A stretch of 64,000 bases of DNA from JAICMB01 sp963795935. Its GTDB lineage: Bacteria > Acidobacteriota > Terriglobia > Bryobacterales > Bryobacteraceae. The notes below the pieces were generated by a model. That model did no database searches. It saw only the letters and a list, made by a program, of their open reading frames with translations, and was not told the origin of the DNA. The translations under genes were made by a program, and so were the position numbers. This document shows, one piece after another, positions 8,334 to 16,553 of the stretch. Location of the stretch: positions 124,001 through 188,000 of the forward strand of contig CAWCJO010000015.1 in NCBI GenBank assembly GCA_963795935.1, written 5' to 3'. How positions within the stretch are numbered: the stretch's first letter is position 1; the number at the start of each line of letters is the position of its first letter.

Positions 8334-9421
8334 ACAGCCGGCGGCGGTTCAGCAGGGAGTGTGGATCGAACATCTCTTTGATCCTCTTCATGATCGCAAA
8401 GTCGCTGCCGGGGGCGGGCCACAGCTCGGCTGCGGCGTGCGGGTCCACGCGCGCTTCAGGGGGCGCGAATTCCACGATGCCGCGGCCGATGGCATCGCGC
8501 CAGTTTTCAAAATAGCCGTAGCAAACGCCATTTCCGGCGCGCGCAATGGCGGGAGCGGGCAACGATTCCAGCACGGCGCCTACTTCGGCGAGGGTGCAGG
8601 GAATGCGAACGACGGCTCCGGCCGGGTGAGACGGCGAGAAAGCCGGGCGTGAACTCGCGTATATCGCGCCACAGCCGCTCTTCGGGATCGCCCTCGAGGG
8701 GCTCTGCGGCGGGCAGTTCGCGCGCGTAGCGATCGAGCACGGCTTTGCTGCCGCCGGCGCGCGCGAGGACGCGGTAGGTTCCGTCGGCTTTGACGATATC
8801 GAGGGCGGCGGGTTGGAGAACGCTTTTCAAGATGGAATCGCGCGCGGCCATGGCGTCCTCGACAGAGGCGAATTCCTGAATGAAGGTGCGGGTCGCCGCG
8901 GGGATGGGCTGCAGTTTGAAGTTGACGATGGCGATTGCGGCGAGCGTGCCGAAGGAGCCGATCATGATTTTCGCCATGTCGAGGCCGGCGACATTCTTAA
9001 CGACCATGCCGCCGCTTTGGACGCATTTCCCTTCGAGCGTGACGAAGGTCATGCCGATGACCATGTCGCGGGCGGAACCGTAGAGGCGGCGGCGCGGGCC
9101 GCTGAGATTCGCGGCGATAACGCCGCCGACGGTGGATTCGTCCGTGAAAGGCGGATCGAGCGGGATCATTTGACCGTTTTCGGCGAGGATGCGGGCGAGC
9201 TCTGAGTATGGGAGACCCGCTTCCACGCTGATGGTGAGGTCGCGCGGTTCATACTGAAGAACGCGATTGAGGCCAGTGGCGCTGATTATGACATCGGAGT
9301 CGAGAAGCGGCCCGGCCATGAGCGGCTTGGAATTGCGGCCGAGGACGGTGATGGTCTGGCGGCGCTCGGCGGCTTCGCGGAGGGCGGCGGCGAGCTCGGC
9401 CGTGTTGGAGGGATGAAGCAC
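8320..9421 (-). CDS. glcE: Glycolate oxidase FAD-binding subunit, one frameshift
   Basis: PCMH-type FAD-binding protein of the GlcE type: TVLGRNSKPLMAG near the start, then DESTVGGVIAANLSGPRRR and GMVVKNVAGLDMAKIMIGSFG. The frame breaks near 8622. The remaining part (GAVVRIPCTLAEVGAVLESLP, then CYGYFENW and the C-terminal MFDPHSLLNRRRLY) is in the next frame and ends at 8320. The restored length of about 365 residues fits GlcE. The start used is GTG 9421 and is not certain. glcD, which normally completes the enzyme, is not upstream here; a glycosidase-like gene is. Confidence 0.83.
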
Positions 9422-9448
9422 GGAGGAACTTTGAGTATAGGGGGATGG

Positions 9449-10705
9449 TCAGCGGGATCTTTCTTGGCTCCCTCGCAAAAAGCGGTAGACGTGCGCCTCG
9501 TGCGGGCCGAACCAATCGAGAAACAGTCCCCCGTTCACGGTTACCCGGCGCGGCGCTTCGAAGAGGACTTCTCCGCTCGTGACATCCGCGGGCAGGCCGT
9601 TGAAACTAACTTGTACGGTTGCTCCTTCACGCTTGGCCGCAATGATGAACAGCTCGTTTCCGCTCTCGCGCACGCGAAATTCGAGATCGTTCGCGCCCGT
9701 CACCTGGATAGGAATGTTCGAATCCGGCGCGATGAGCGCGGGATAGAGCGGCCCCGAGGGCCGGAGCTCTTCGAGCAGCGGCTGCAGGACGCGGTTGTAG
9801 AACGTCCAGTTCCATCCCAGCGATCGATCGATATCGTTCCAGCACGCCTGCACGTCGCCGCCGAAATAAAGCAGGCCGCGGGCTCCCTCGACGATGGATT
9901 GATACGACATGTAGCGCTCTTCCGGGAAGGTCGGAAAGCGCAGAGTCCTGCCCGGCTTGTACACGCCGCTGAAGCAGATCTGCAGGACCATCCAAATCGG
10001 TTTTTCCCGACCGGTCGCTTCGGCAATCCTGCGGGCATAATCGCCCACGACGCTCAGGTCCTTGTTGGGCAGGTCGGAATGGACGCCGGGCGGATAGCTG
10101 ACGGGATAAACATCCATTGCGCCGATATCGTAGAAAGGCTCATAACGTTTCAGGCTTTCGATCGCGCCGCGCGGAGCTTGCGTCAGCCATATAGGGTGAT
10201 TGGGATCGAGTTCGTGGACGATATCGTAGTATGCGCGGAGATTCTCCGGCGGCACTTTGCCCCACTCCGGCTCATCCGCCGCTTTCCAAAACGCGACCGC
10301 GCTGTTGTTCCTGTACTTGCGGACCACTCGTCTCAGCTCTTGACGCTTCGCCTCGTCAGCGGGAGCGATCACCGCCAGATCCGGGATATAGATGGCGCAG
10401 AGCACGCCGGTTTTCAGCGCTTGGGCCAGCATGGAATCGAGCGCCGTTTCCGCTCGCGCGTCCCACTTCCCAACCGTTCCGCAGCGGTTGAACACCACGC
10501 CGTTCTTCGCGAGTTCGGCATACGCGTTTGCGCCCGACGGCGCCTTGGCCGTAACGGATGGGAACACGGTGAACCCGATTGGGAACGCGCGCTTGCCATC
10601 AAACGTGAGCGCGCCGTTGCCTTCGATCTTCACATCCGCGGAGAATGCGGCGGCGCAAGCCGCGGCAATCAGGGTGAGTACTCTCGTCGGGCAAGCCCAG
10701 AGCAT
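9449..10705 (-). CDS. Secreted TIM-barrel glycoside hydrolase-like protein
   Basis: About 418 residues with a signal peptide (MLWACPTRVLTLIAAACAAAFSA). The body looks like a clan GH-A type barrel: DGKRAFPIGFTVFP, the acid/base-like VAFWKAADEPEWGKVP, YYDIVHELDPNHPIWLTQ, FYDIGAMDVYPVSYPPG and EGARGLLYFGGD. A small beta domain follows (LEFRVRESGNELFIIAAKR). Substrate unknown. ATG 10705 is preferred over an upstream TTG because it begins the signal peptide. The divergent lactonase gene starts only about 17 bases away. Family level is reasonable; enzymatic activity is not proven. Confidence 0.6.
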   Translation of the reverse strand: MLWACPTRVLTLIAAACAAAFSADVKIEGNGALTFDGKRAFPIGFTVFPSVTAKAPSGANAYAELAKNGVVFNRCGTVGKWDARAETALDSMLAQALKTGVLCAIYIPDLAVIAPADEAKRQELRRVVRKYRNNSAVAFWKAADEPEWGKVPPENLRAYYDIVHELDPNHPIWLTQAPRGAIESLKRYEPFYDIGAMDVYPVSYPPGVHSDLPNKDLSVVGDYARRIAEATGREKPIWMVLQICFSGVYKPGRTLRFPTFPEERYMSYQSIVEGARGLLYFGGDVQACWNDIDRSLGWNWTFYNRVLQPLLEELRPSGPLYPALIAPDSNIPIQVTGANDLEFRVRESGNELFIIAAKREGATVQVSFNGLPADVTSGEVLFEAPRRVTVNGGLFLDWFGPHEAHVYRFLRGSQERSR

Positions 10706-10721
10706 TTGTGATAATAGCAAC

Positions 10722-11571
10722 TTGATTCCGCACGCCTCGCCGGAGATTCCCGCTGAGCGGTTTGAAATATACGTAAATGGACTCGATCATCCGGAGTGCC
10801 TCGTTTTCGATCGTGAAGGCAATCTGTGGGCCGGTGGAGAAGCGGGGCAGGTCTATCGCGTTGACGCGGACCGGAAGGCGGTAACAGTCGCCGAGCTGCG
10901 AGGCTTCTGCGCCGGAGTGACGCGAACGCCCGACGATGCCGAGCTGTTCGTGTGCAACGCCCTGCATGGCATTGCGCGCGTGAAGCGCACTGGTGAGTGG
11001 TCCGTTTTTGCAAACGCCGCGAGTGGCCATAAGCTCGTGTGTCCGAACTTTGGCCTCTTCGACGGCCGCGGAAATTACTACGTGACCGATTCCGGCAATT
11101 GGCAACAGCGAAACGGATACGTTCTGAAATTCGGATCGGACGGGCAAGGAGCCATTGTCGCCGGCCCTTTCGGCTACGCCAATGGGCTGGCTCTCAGCGA
11201 GGACGAGCGGAGCCTGTTCATGGTCGAGAGCGATACGCGATCGCGTGCTTCAGATCGATATCGTCAGCGGAGCTGTCACCGTTTATGTAGAAGAGGTAGG
11301 CCGCATGCCGGACGGCCTCGCGCTCGATGCGGTTGGAAACCTATACGTCTCCTGCTATGCCTCCGACGAGATCTACCGGGTGAATCCCGCGCGGGAGAAA
11401 ACGCTTTTCGCCTGGGATCGTTGGGCGATTCTGCTGAACAGGCCGACCAACATTGCGTTCCGCGACGGGTATCTGTATGCCGCGAACCTCGGCCGTACCA
11501 CTATCACTCGAGCGCAGGTCGGCATTACGGGGAGGCCCCTCGCGCACGAATATGATCGGACTCGACGGTAA
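10722..11571 (+). CDS. SMP-30/gluconolactonase (LRE) family beta-propeller, one frameshift
   Basis: A six-bladed propeller of the SMP-30/gluconolactonase family: LDHPECLVFDREGNLWAGGE, PNFGLFDGRGNYYVTDSGNW, GPFGYANGLALSEDERSLFMVES. The frame breaks at about 11235 and continues as RDRVLQIDIVSGAVTVYVEE, VGRMPDGLALDAVGNLYVSC, NRPTNIAFRDGYLYAANL, ending at 11571. It likely opens a sugar lactone, the second step of an oxidative sugar pathway, consistent with the dehydrogenase and AraD1-type genes that follow. The start is probably TTG 10722, as no ATG fits. The 3' end overlaps the SDR gene by 20 bp, indicating an operon. Confidence 0.8.
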
Positions 11572-12289
11572 AGTCGCAATCGTCACGGGAGCCGCGCACG
11601 GAATCGGACGCGCCATCGCGGAAGTTTTCTCGGAAGCGGGCGCCGCTGTCGTTATGGCCGATATCGACGCCGAAGCCGGAGACGCCATCGCCCGCTCGAT
11701 CGCAAATGCCCATTTTGTCCGCGCCGATGTTTCGATGGAGCACGACGTGAAGCGGGTAATGGACCGCGCCGCCGCCATTGCCGGCCACATCGATGTTCTG
11801 TGCAACAATGCCGCATATCTGGGCGCGTCGCATGCCTCGCTGGACGCCACCGCCGAAGAATGGGAACGATGCTTTCGCGTTTCGTTGCTGGGATCGCAAC
11901 TCTTCACGGCCGCGGTCTTGCCTTACATGCTGCGGCAGAATGGCGGGTCGATCATTAACATCTCGTCCGTGCAGGGCATGGTCGCGGCGCGGAACTCGGC
12001 CGCCTACACCAGCATCAAGCATGCGCTGATCGGATTGACGCGCAGCATCGCCTACGACTACGGAGACCGCAACGTGCGCGCAAACGCGATTTGTCCGGGC
12101 GCTATTCGTACGCGCATCTCACCCGAGCCGGGGTCCGAATTGTACCAGCGTCAGATCGCGAAAACATTCCTGGGCCGCGCCGGTCAGCCCCGGGAGGTCG
12201 CCTATGCCGCGCTGTTTCTCGCATCCGATGCCGCCTCTTACATCACCGGCGCGGTTCTTCCGGTCGATGGCGGTTGGACTTCCATGTAG
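11552..12289 (+). CDS. SDR-family NAD(P)-dependent oxidoreductase
   Basis: Classical short-chain dehydrogenase of 245 residues. Features are the cofactor motif TGAAHGIG, an Asp at the end of beta 2 (MADIDAEAGD) suggesting NAD preference, the NNAAYLG motif, catalytic Ser (INISSVQG), YTSIK (Tyr-x-x-x-Lys) and the terminal LPVDGGWTSM. It overlaps the lactonase gene by 20 bp and is followed 23 bp later by the AraD1-type gene. The likely role is oxidation of an aldose to the lactone or of a sugar-acid intermediate; this is inferred from neighbours. ATG 11552 is the natural SDR start. Confidence 0.9.
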   Translation: MIGLDGKVAIVTGAAHGIGRAIAEVFSEAGAAVVMADIDAEAGDAIARSIANAHFVRADVSMEHDVKRVMDRAAAIAGHIDVLCNNAAYLGASHASLDATAEEWERCFRVSLLGSQLFTAAVLPYMLRQNGGSIINISSVQGMVAARNSAAYTSIKHALIGLTRSIAYDYGDRNVRANAICPGAIRTRISPEPGSELYQRQIAKTFLGRAGQPREVAYAALFLASDAASYITGAVLPVDGGWTSM

Positions 12290-12312
12290 ATGCGATTGTT
12301 AAAATAATCGCC

Positions 12313-13305
12313 GTGCGATTAGTTCAGCTCGCCTCGCCAGTCGGCCAACGCCGTGTTGCCGCCGTGGAAGACGGCGCGCTTCGCTTGTTAGACGAGTGCG
12401 ATTCGGTCTATTCCCTGGCCCAAGCGGCTCTGCGTGAGCGCCAGGCGCTGCCCGAAATCGCGCGCCAACGGCTCTCGAGCACAACCTTAAACTACGATCC
12501 TATCTACGCGCTCGAATCCGATTGGCGTTTGCTGCCGGCGTTCACGCACCCGGAGCCGTCGAGGTGCCTGGTCAGCGGCACCGGCCTGACGCATCGGGCC
12601 AGCGCCGATAATCGCCAGGCCATGCACGCCGATACCGCCGAATTATCCGATAGCATGCGAATGTATCTTGCCGGCCTCGAAGGAGGGCGCCCCCAGCCGG
12701 GATCGATTGGCGCGGCGCCGGAATGGTTTTATAAAGGCTGCGGGACCATAGTGCGCGCCCACGGCCAGCCTTTGCTCGTCCCGGCATATGGCGAGGACGG
12801 CGGCGAGGAACCCGAGATCGCGGGCGCATACATTGTTGACGATGAGGGCCGCCCGCGGCGCGTCGGCATGGCGATGTCGAACGAGTTCTCCGATCACGTC
12901 ATTGAAAAGCAGAGTTACCTTTATCTCGCGCCGTCCAAGCTGCGGACTTGTTCCCTCGGCCCCGAACTCGTCTTAGATTCGGATTTCTCCGACGTGCGGG
13001 GCGTCGTTTCTATCGAGCGGGAAGGAAAAACGCTATGGTCGCAGCCGATCGCAACCGGAGACGCCAACATGTCCCACGCGCTTCAAAACCTAGAACATCA
13101 TCATTTCAAGTACGAAGCCCATCGCCGGCCGGGCGACGCGCACATTCATTTTTTCGGGGCCGACGCGTTCAGCTTCGGGGCCGGCATTAAGCTGCGCGAT
13201 GGAGACGTCATGGTCGTCGCTTTCGAGGGCTTTGGCCGTCCGCTCCGCAATGCGATCCAGTTCGATCGCGCTCCGCACGCTTTCATTCCGGTTGAGCCGC
13301 TCTAG
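12313..13305 (+). CDS. FAH-superfamily protein, AraD1/GguC type
   Basis: 330 residues of the fumarylacetoacetase superfamily, closest to the AraD1/GguC group: LVSGTGLTHRASADNRQAMH, EWFYKGCGTIVRAHG, EPEIAGAYIVDDEGRP (acidic metal ligands), GMAMSNEFSDHVIEKQSYLYLAPSKL. AraD1-type proteins are linked to catabolism of 2-keto-3-deoxy sugar acids. Here the gene follows a lactonase and an SDR in the same direction, which supports that role. GTG 12313 (VRLVQLASPVG) is used as the start because no in-frame ATG is nearby. The stop at 13303-13305 is followed by an AT-rich stretch but no clear terminator hairpin. Confidence 0.75.
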   Translation: MRLVQLASPVGQRRVAAVEDGALRLLDECDSVYSLAQAALRERQALPEIARQRLSSTTLNYDPIYALESDWRLLPAFTHPEPSRCLVSGTGLTHRASADNRQAMHADTAELSDSMRMYLAGLEGGRPQPGSIGAAPEWFYKGCGTIVRAHGQPLLVPAYGEDGGEEPEIAGAYIVDDEGRPRRVGMAMSNEFSDHVIEKQSYLYLAPSKLRTCSLGPELVLDSDFSDVRGVVSIEREGKTLWSQPIATGDANMSHALQNLEHHHFKYEAHRRPGDAHIHFFGADAFSFGAGIKLRDGDVMVVAFEGFGRPLRNAIQFDRAPHAFIPVEPL

Positions 13306-13436
13306 TTTATTTTTTATAAAGCCTGCGCCACGCATAAATTGGCGTATCGGAGCGCTTGCTCACGCGCGCGGCTCAGCAAACGTGTCGGGGCCGCGGCCGC
13401 GAGGGACCGGGGTACGTTAACTCTCGCTCGTCAGTA

Positions 13437-14225
13437 TTAGCGCGCAACTTGGGAGATCAAGCGCAAGGCGTTTTCGCCAAAGACATCGCGCCGCTGCCGG
13501 TCGTTCGCCAGCGCCGATCCAATTTTGACGAGGTTCCATTTCGCGGAGCTTGCGCCGCCGATCGGCAGATCGGTGCCGAACAGAATACGTTCCACCCCGA
13601 TATGCTCCAGCGCGAAGGCGATGTCGGCCACCTGCGCGCCCGACGTCTCCAGATAGACGTTAGGGCACAACTCCGCCGCCCGCACCGCATCCAGAAACAG
13701 GATTTTGCCGAAATGTCCTAAAATAAACGGCGCGTTCGGGAATCGTCGCGCCTGCTCCATCACCTGAAACGGCTGCGAGTAAGGCGGCGTTCCGGTGTGG
13801 AACAAAACGGGAATGCGATGTTTCGAACAGACCTCGAGCGAGGGGTAAAGGTAGGCGCTGTTAGCCGGGAAGGACTGCAGCCAAGGGTGAAACTTAACGC
13901 CTTTGAACCCGTCGTCGAAGCAACGACGGATCTCGGCGGCCGCGCCTTCCGGGCTGTGATTGGGAAAGCACGTGCAAAATGGGATGAATCGGTCGGGAAA
14001 GCGCTTCGCCGCGGCGCCCACCTCGTCGTTAGCCCGGCGGAAATCGTTAAATCCATAAAGTCCCGCCAACGTGAAGAGGAAACATTTGTCGATGCCGCAG
14101 TCGTCGAGCAGACGCACCGTGGCCGCGGCATCCCACGATTGCGCATCGGAGCCGCCGACCGATTTTTTATAGGCGTACCAGCCGGTGCTGTCGTTCATCA
14201 GGTGAACGTGGGCGTCGACAATCAT
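13437..14225 (-). CDS. Amidohydrolase-2 family metal-dependent hydrolase (first paralogue)
   Basis: 262 residues with amidohydrolase-2 features: the HxH metal motif DAHVHLMND at the N-terminus, KFHPWLQ, LFHTGTPPYSQ, ILGHFGK and the late Asp in FGTDLPIGG, ending GENALRLISQ. It is a hydrolase or decarboxylase of unknown substrate. Its start overlaps the stop of the gene before it (ATGA, 14222-14225), so the two are translationally coupled. The pair may give a heteromer or two steps on related substrates. It runs towards the sugar-acid cluster. Confidence 0.85.
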   Translation of the reverse strand: MIVDAHVHLMNDSTGWYAYKKSVGGSDAQSWDAAATVRLLDDCGIDKCFLFTLAGLYGFNDFRRANDEVGAAAKRFPDRFIPFCTCFPNHSPEGAAAEIRRCFDDGFKGVKFHPWLQSFPANSAYLYPSLEVCSKHRIPVLFHTGTPPYSQPFQVMEQARRFPNAPFILGHFGKILFLDAVRAAELCPNVYLETSGAQVADIAFALEHIGVERILFGTDLPIGGASSAKWNLVKIGSALANDRQRRDVFGENALRLISQVAR

Positions 14226-14974
14226 CGTGGATCTTCCAGGTTCAGCAGCGTCGCCGCGTTGCTGTAAAAGACATCGCGCTGGCCCGCTTCATCCACTCCC
14301 GGCAGCAGTTTTATTTTTTCAATCTCGCCGGCATAACTGCTGAAGGGGTGATCCGAGCCAAAAAGCAGACGTCCGCATCCAAAACGCCGCGCCAGCGATT
14401 CGAGATTCGCGAGCCCGTTGCGGGAGGTTTCGGCAAAAAGATTGGCGCACGCTTCCAGGCAATAGGGCACGTCGAAATGGAAATCCCAACCGGCATGGCC
14501 CATAACGAACGTCCCCTCGGGAAAGCGGCCGGCGAGGTCGGCGATCTTGTAGGGCATCGCGAGATAGGGCGCGCCCCCGGTTACGTAAATGATCATGCGT
14601 TCCGCGATCGCCGCCTCGATCAGTGGAAATACGAGAGGGTCGTTGGCTTCGAAGCCTTGGAGAATGGGATGAATTACGAGGCCGCGAAATCCCAACTCGC
14701 CCCGCGCGCGCCGCAGCTCCTCGATTCCGCGCCCGCGGCTCCAGGGGTTGATGGTCGCGAAGCCGATAAAACGGCCGGGATATCTTTGCACCGCCTCCGC
14801 CACGGACCAATTCCCTTCCGCCGTCCAATACGCGGCGAACTCTCCCGCCGCGCTCAACACCGCGCAGCCGATATCATGATCGTCCATTCCCTGGATCAAT
14901 GTATCCAGTTGCATGCGGTAGGGACGATAGCGGAAAAATTCAGGCGAGTAGTGGCAGTGGAAATCCAGAATCAT
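14222..14974 (-). CDS. Amidohydrolase-2 family metal-dependent hydrolase (second paralogue)
   Basis: 250 residues of the same family as its downstream neighbour: metal motif DFHCHYSPEFF, GLVIHPILQGF, IIYVTGGAPY (the usual His is replaced, so this site may be altered), FVMGHAGWDFHFD and the late metal Asp in LLFGSDHPFSSY. Compared with the downstream paralogue, the HTGTPP position reads VTGGAP, so catalysis may differ. It is the first gene of the two-gene unit and diverges from the sdh operon with a 108-bp intergenic region. Confidence 0.83.
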   Translation of the reverse strand: MILDFHCHYSPEFFRYRPYRMQLDTLIQGMDDHDIGCAVLSAAGEFAAYWTAEGNWSVAEAVQRYPGRFIGFATINPWSRGRGIEELRRARGELGFRGLVIHPILQGFEANDPLVFPLIEAAIAERMIIYVTGGAPYLAMPYKIADLAGRFPEGTFVMGHAGWDFHFDVPYCLEACANLFAETSRNGLANLESLARRFGCGRLLFGSDHPFSSYAGEIEKIKLLPGVDEAGQRDVFYSNAATLLNLEDPR

Positions 14975-15002
14975 CGGCAGGGGCGAAATCCGGCCGGGCG
15001 GG

Positions 15003-15036
15003 TTGACCGCATCGTGACATCTAATATATCATGTCA
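15003..15036 (+). promoter_or_regulatory. Probable promoter and operator of the sdh-fum operon
   Basis: TTGACC (15003-15008) and TATATC (15025-15030) with a 16-bp spacer form a sigma-70-like promoter 53 bp before the sdhB start. A perfect inverted repeat TGACAT (15015-15020) / ATGTCA (15031-15036), 10 bp apart, flanks the -10 element, where a bound dimer would block RNA polymerase. The factor is unknown. Confidence 0.5.
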
Positions 15037-15082
15037 GGGTTGGCGCGCCGGACGGCGAAATGCGAGATCCTGAAGAAGCATA

Positions 15083-15823
15083 ATGCCTGCTGAAGAAGCG
15101 CCGGACGCCATCTTCGAGGTCCGCATCGCCCGCTCGGCGCGCCACGGCATTTCGACCGGCGCGCAGTCGTTCAAGGTAACGCTTGAACCGCGCATGACCG
15201 TGCTCGATGCGCTATTTCTAATCCTGCGCGATCAGGACCAGACCATTTCGTTTCGTTGCGCTTGCCGCGTCGGCATGTGCGGCACTTGCGCGATGGAGAT
15301 CAACGGTATCCCGCGCCTGGCATGCAAGACGCGCGCGCATCTTTTGGAAACGAACACGATCGTCTTGAAGCCGCTGCCGCACTTGCCGGTCATTAAGGAC
15401 CTGGTGGTTTCGCTCGAGCCGTTTTTCGAGCAGTGGAAACGGATCAAGCCCGCGCTTCGCCCGAAAAATCCCGGCTCGCGGCAGCTCGCGTCGATTCCCG
15501 CGACGGCGTCATATGCCCGCTACACCGCTTCGAAGAGAGACTGCATCACGTGCGGCGCCTGTTATTCCGCGTGCGGCGTGAAAGCGTCGAGCGGCGAGTA
15601 CCTGGGTCCGGCCGCGATCAATCGCGCCTTTCTGCGGATGATCGATCCTCGCGACAGCGCCGCGGACGAACGCCGGCGCCTCTTGAACGACGAGCGCGCC
15701 GGCATCTGGCGATGCCACACCCAATATAATTGCACCGCCGTGTGTCCCAAAGGAATCACGCTCACAGATACCATCAATCGCCTTCGACGCGCGATGCTAT
15801 TTCGCGGAAATCTGCAAGCATGA
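15083..15823 (+). CDS. sdhB: Succinate dehydrogenase/fumarate reductase iron-sulfur subunit
   Basis: 246 residues. The N-terminal 2Fe-2S ferredoxin domain has CACRVGMCGTC with a later Cys in RLACKT. The C-terminal cluster domain has CITCGACYSACG and CTAVCPKGI, plus a Cys in IWRCHTQYNC. It carries electrons from the FAD of SdhA to the membrane quinone site (complex II). It is the first gene of a tight operon sdhB-sdhC-sdhD-sdhA-fumarase alpha-fumarase beta; the iron-sulfur gene first is an uncommon order. The stop overlaps the sdhC start (ATGA). Confidence 0.92.
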   Translation: MPAEEAPDAIFEVRIARSARHGISTGAQSFKVTLEPRMTVLDALFLILRDQDQTISFRCACRVGMCGTCAMEINGIPRLACKTRAHLLETNTIVLKPLPHLPVIKDLVVSLEPFFEQWKRIKPALRPKNPGSRQLASIPATASYARYTASKRDCITCGACYSACGVKASSGEYLGPAAINRAFLRMIDPRDSAADERRRLLNDERAGIWRCHTQYNCTAVCPKGITLTDTINRLRRAMLFRGNLQA

Positions 15824-16209
15824 GCAACGCGGCAATCGTCGTCCGTAAGTACGGCGCGCAGTACACGGGCATGCTCGCCCATGTCATCCAGCGCGTCTCC
15901 GGCTTGCTGTTGCTCTTCTATTTGTTCTTGCACGTGCGCACCATCCGGCAGTTGACAAAAGGCCCGCGGGCATTCGATAACGCGCTCGCGGCCTACAGCA
16001 GCCCTTTTTTTAAACTGCTCGAAATTGGTCTGCTCGCCGTTGTGATCCTGCATGCTCTCAACGGAGTCAGAATCACGCTACTCGATCTGGGATACGCTCA
16101 AAATCGTCAAAAACGATTGTTCTGGGGCTATACGGTGGCGCTGGGTCTCGCCATATTTCTGGCCGGCGCCGTGCCGCTCTTTGTATATTCGGTGCTGAGG
16201 CGCGGCTGA
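15820..16209 (+). CDS. sdhC: Succinate dehydrogenase cytochrome b subunit
   Basis: 129 residues with three membrane helices. HVIQRVSGLLLLFYLFLHV is the SdhC quinone/heme signature and LAVVILHALNGVRI holds a likely heme His. It anchors complex II and forms part of the quinone site. ATG 15820 overlaps the sdhB stop; the next gene begins 2 bp after its stop. Confidence 0.9.
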   Translation: MSNAAIVVRKYGAQYTGMLAHVIQRVSGLLLLFYLFLHVRTIRQLTKGPRAFDNALAAYSSPFFKLLEIGLLAVVILHALNGVRITLLDLGYAQNRQKRLFWGYTVALGLAIFLAGAVPLFVYSVLRRG

Positions 16210-16211
16210 AT

Positions 16212-16553
16212 ATGCGCAACGTCATCGGATGGTACTTACAGCGAATCACCGGCGCCGCTCTCGTTATTCTGCTCGTCGCGCACTTCTGGGTGGAGCACTT
16301 CATGTCGCGCGAATTGCTGCGCGGCGAACTGAGCTACCAGGCCATCCTGGCCCGCATTTCGAACCCGCTGTGGCAGTCCATCGATATTGCCTTTCTGATC
16401 ATCGCGCTCTATCACGGCCTGAACGGGCTGCGCAACATCGTTCTCGATTACAGCCGCATCGGCATTCGCGCAGCGCGCGCCGTCACCGCCCTGATCGTAA
16501 CAGCCGGCTGCGTGTGGGCCTGGTGGGGAATCGAAGCGTTTCGGAATCTCTGA
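16212..16553 (+). CDS. sdhD: Succinate dehydrogenase membrane anchor subunit
   Basis: 113 residues and three helices. ITGAALVILLVAHFWVEHF and ALYHGLNGLRNIVLDY are the typical anchor motifs, the His residues being likely heme/quinone ligands. It pairs with SdhC to hold complex II in the inner membrane. Its TGA overlaps the next ATG (TGATG, 16551-16555), so SdhA translation is coupled. Confidence 0.88.
   Translation: MRNVIGWYLQRITGAALVILLVAHFWVEHFMSRELLRGELSYQAILARISNPLWQSIDIAFLIIALYHGLNGLRNIVLDYSRIGIRAARAVTALIVTAGCVWAWWGIEAFRNL

Noticed and set aside
9413..10711. 432-codon open frame antisense to the glycosidase-like gene
   Set aside because: Shadow of codon bias. The minus-strand protein has a signal peptide and a coherent barrel; the plus-strand product does not.
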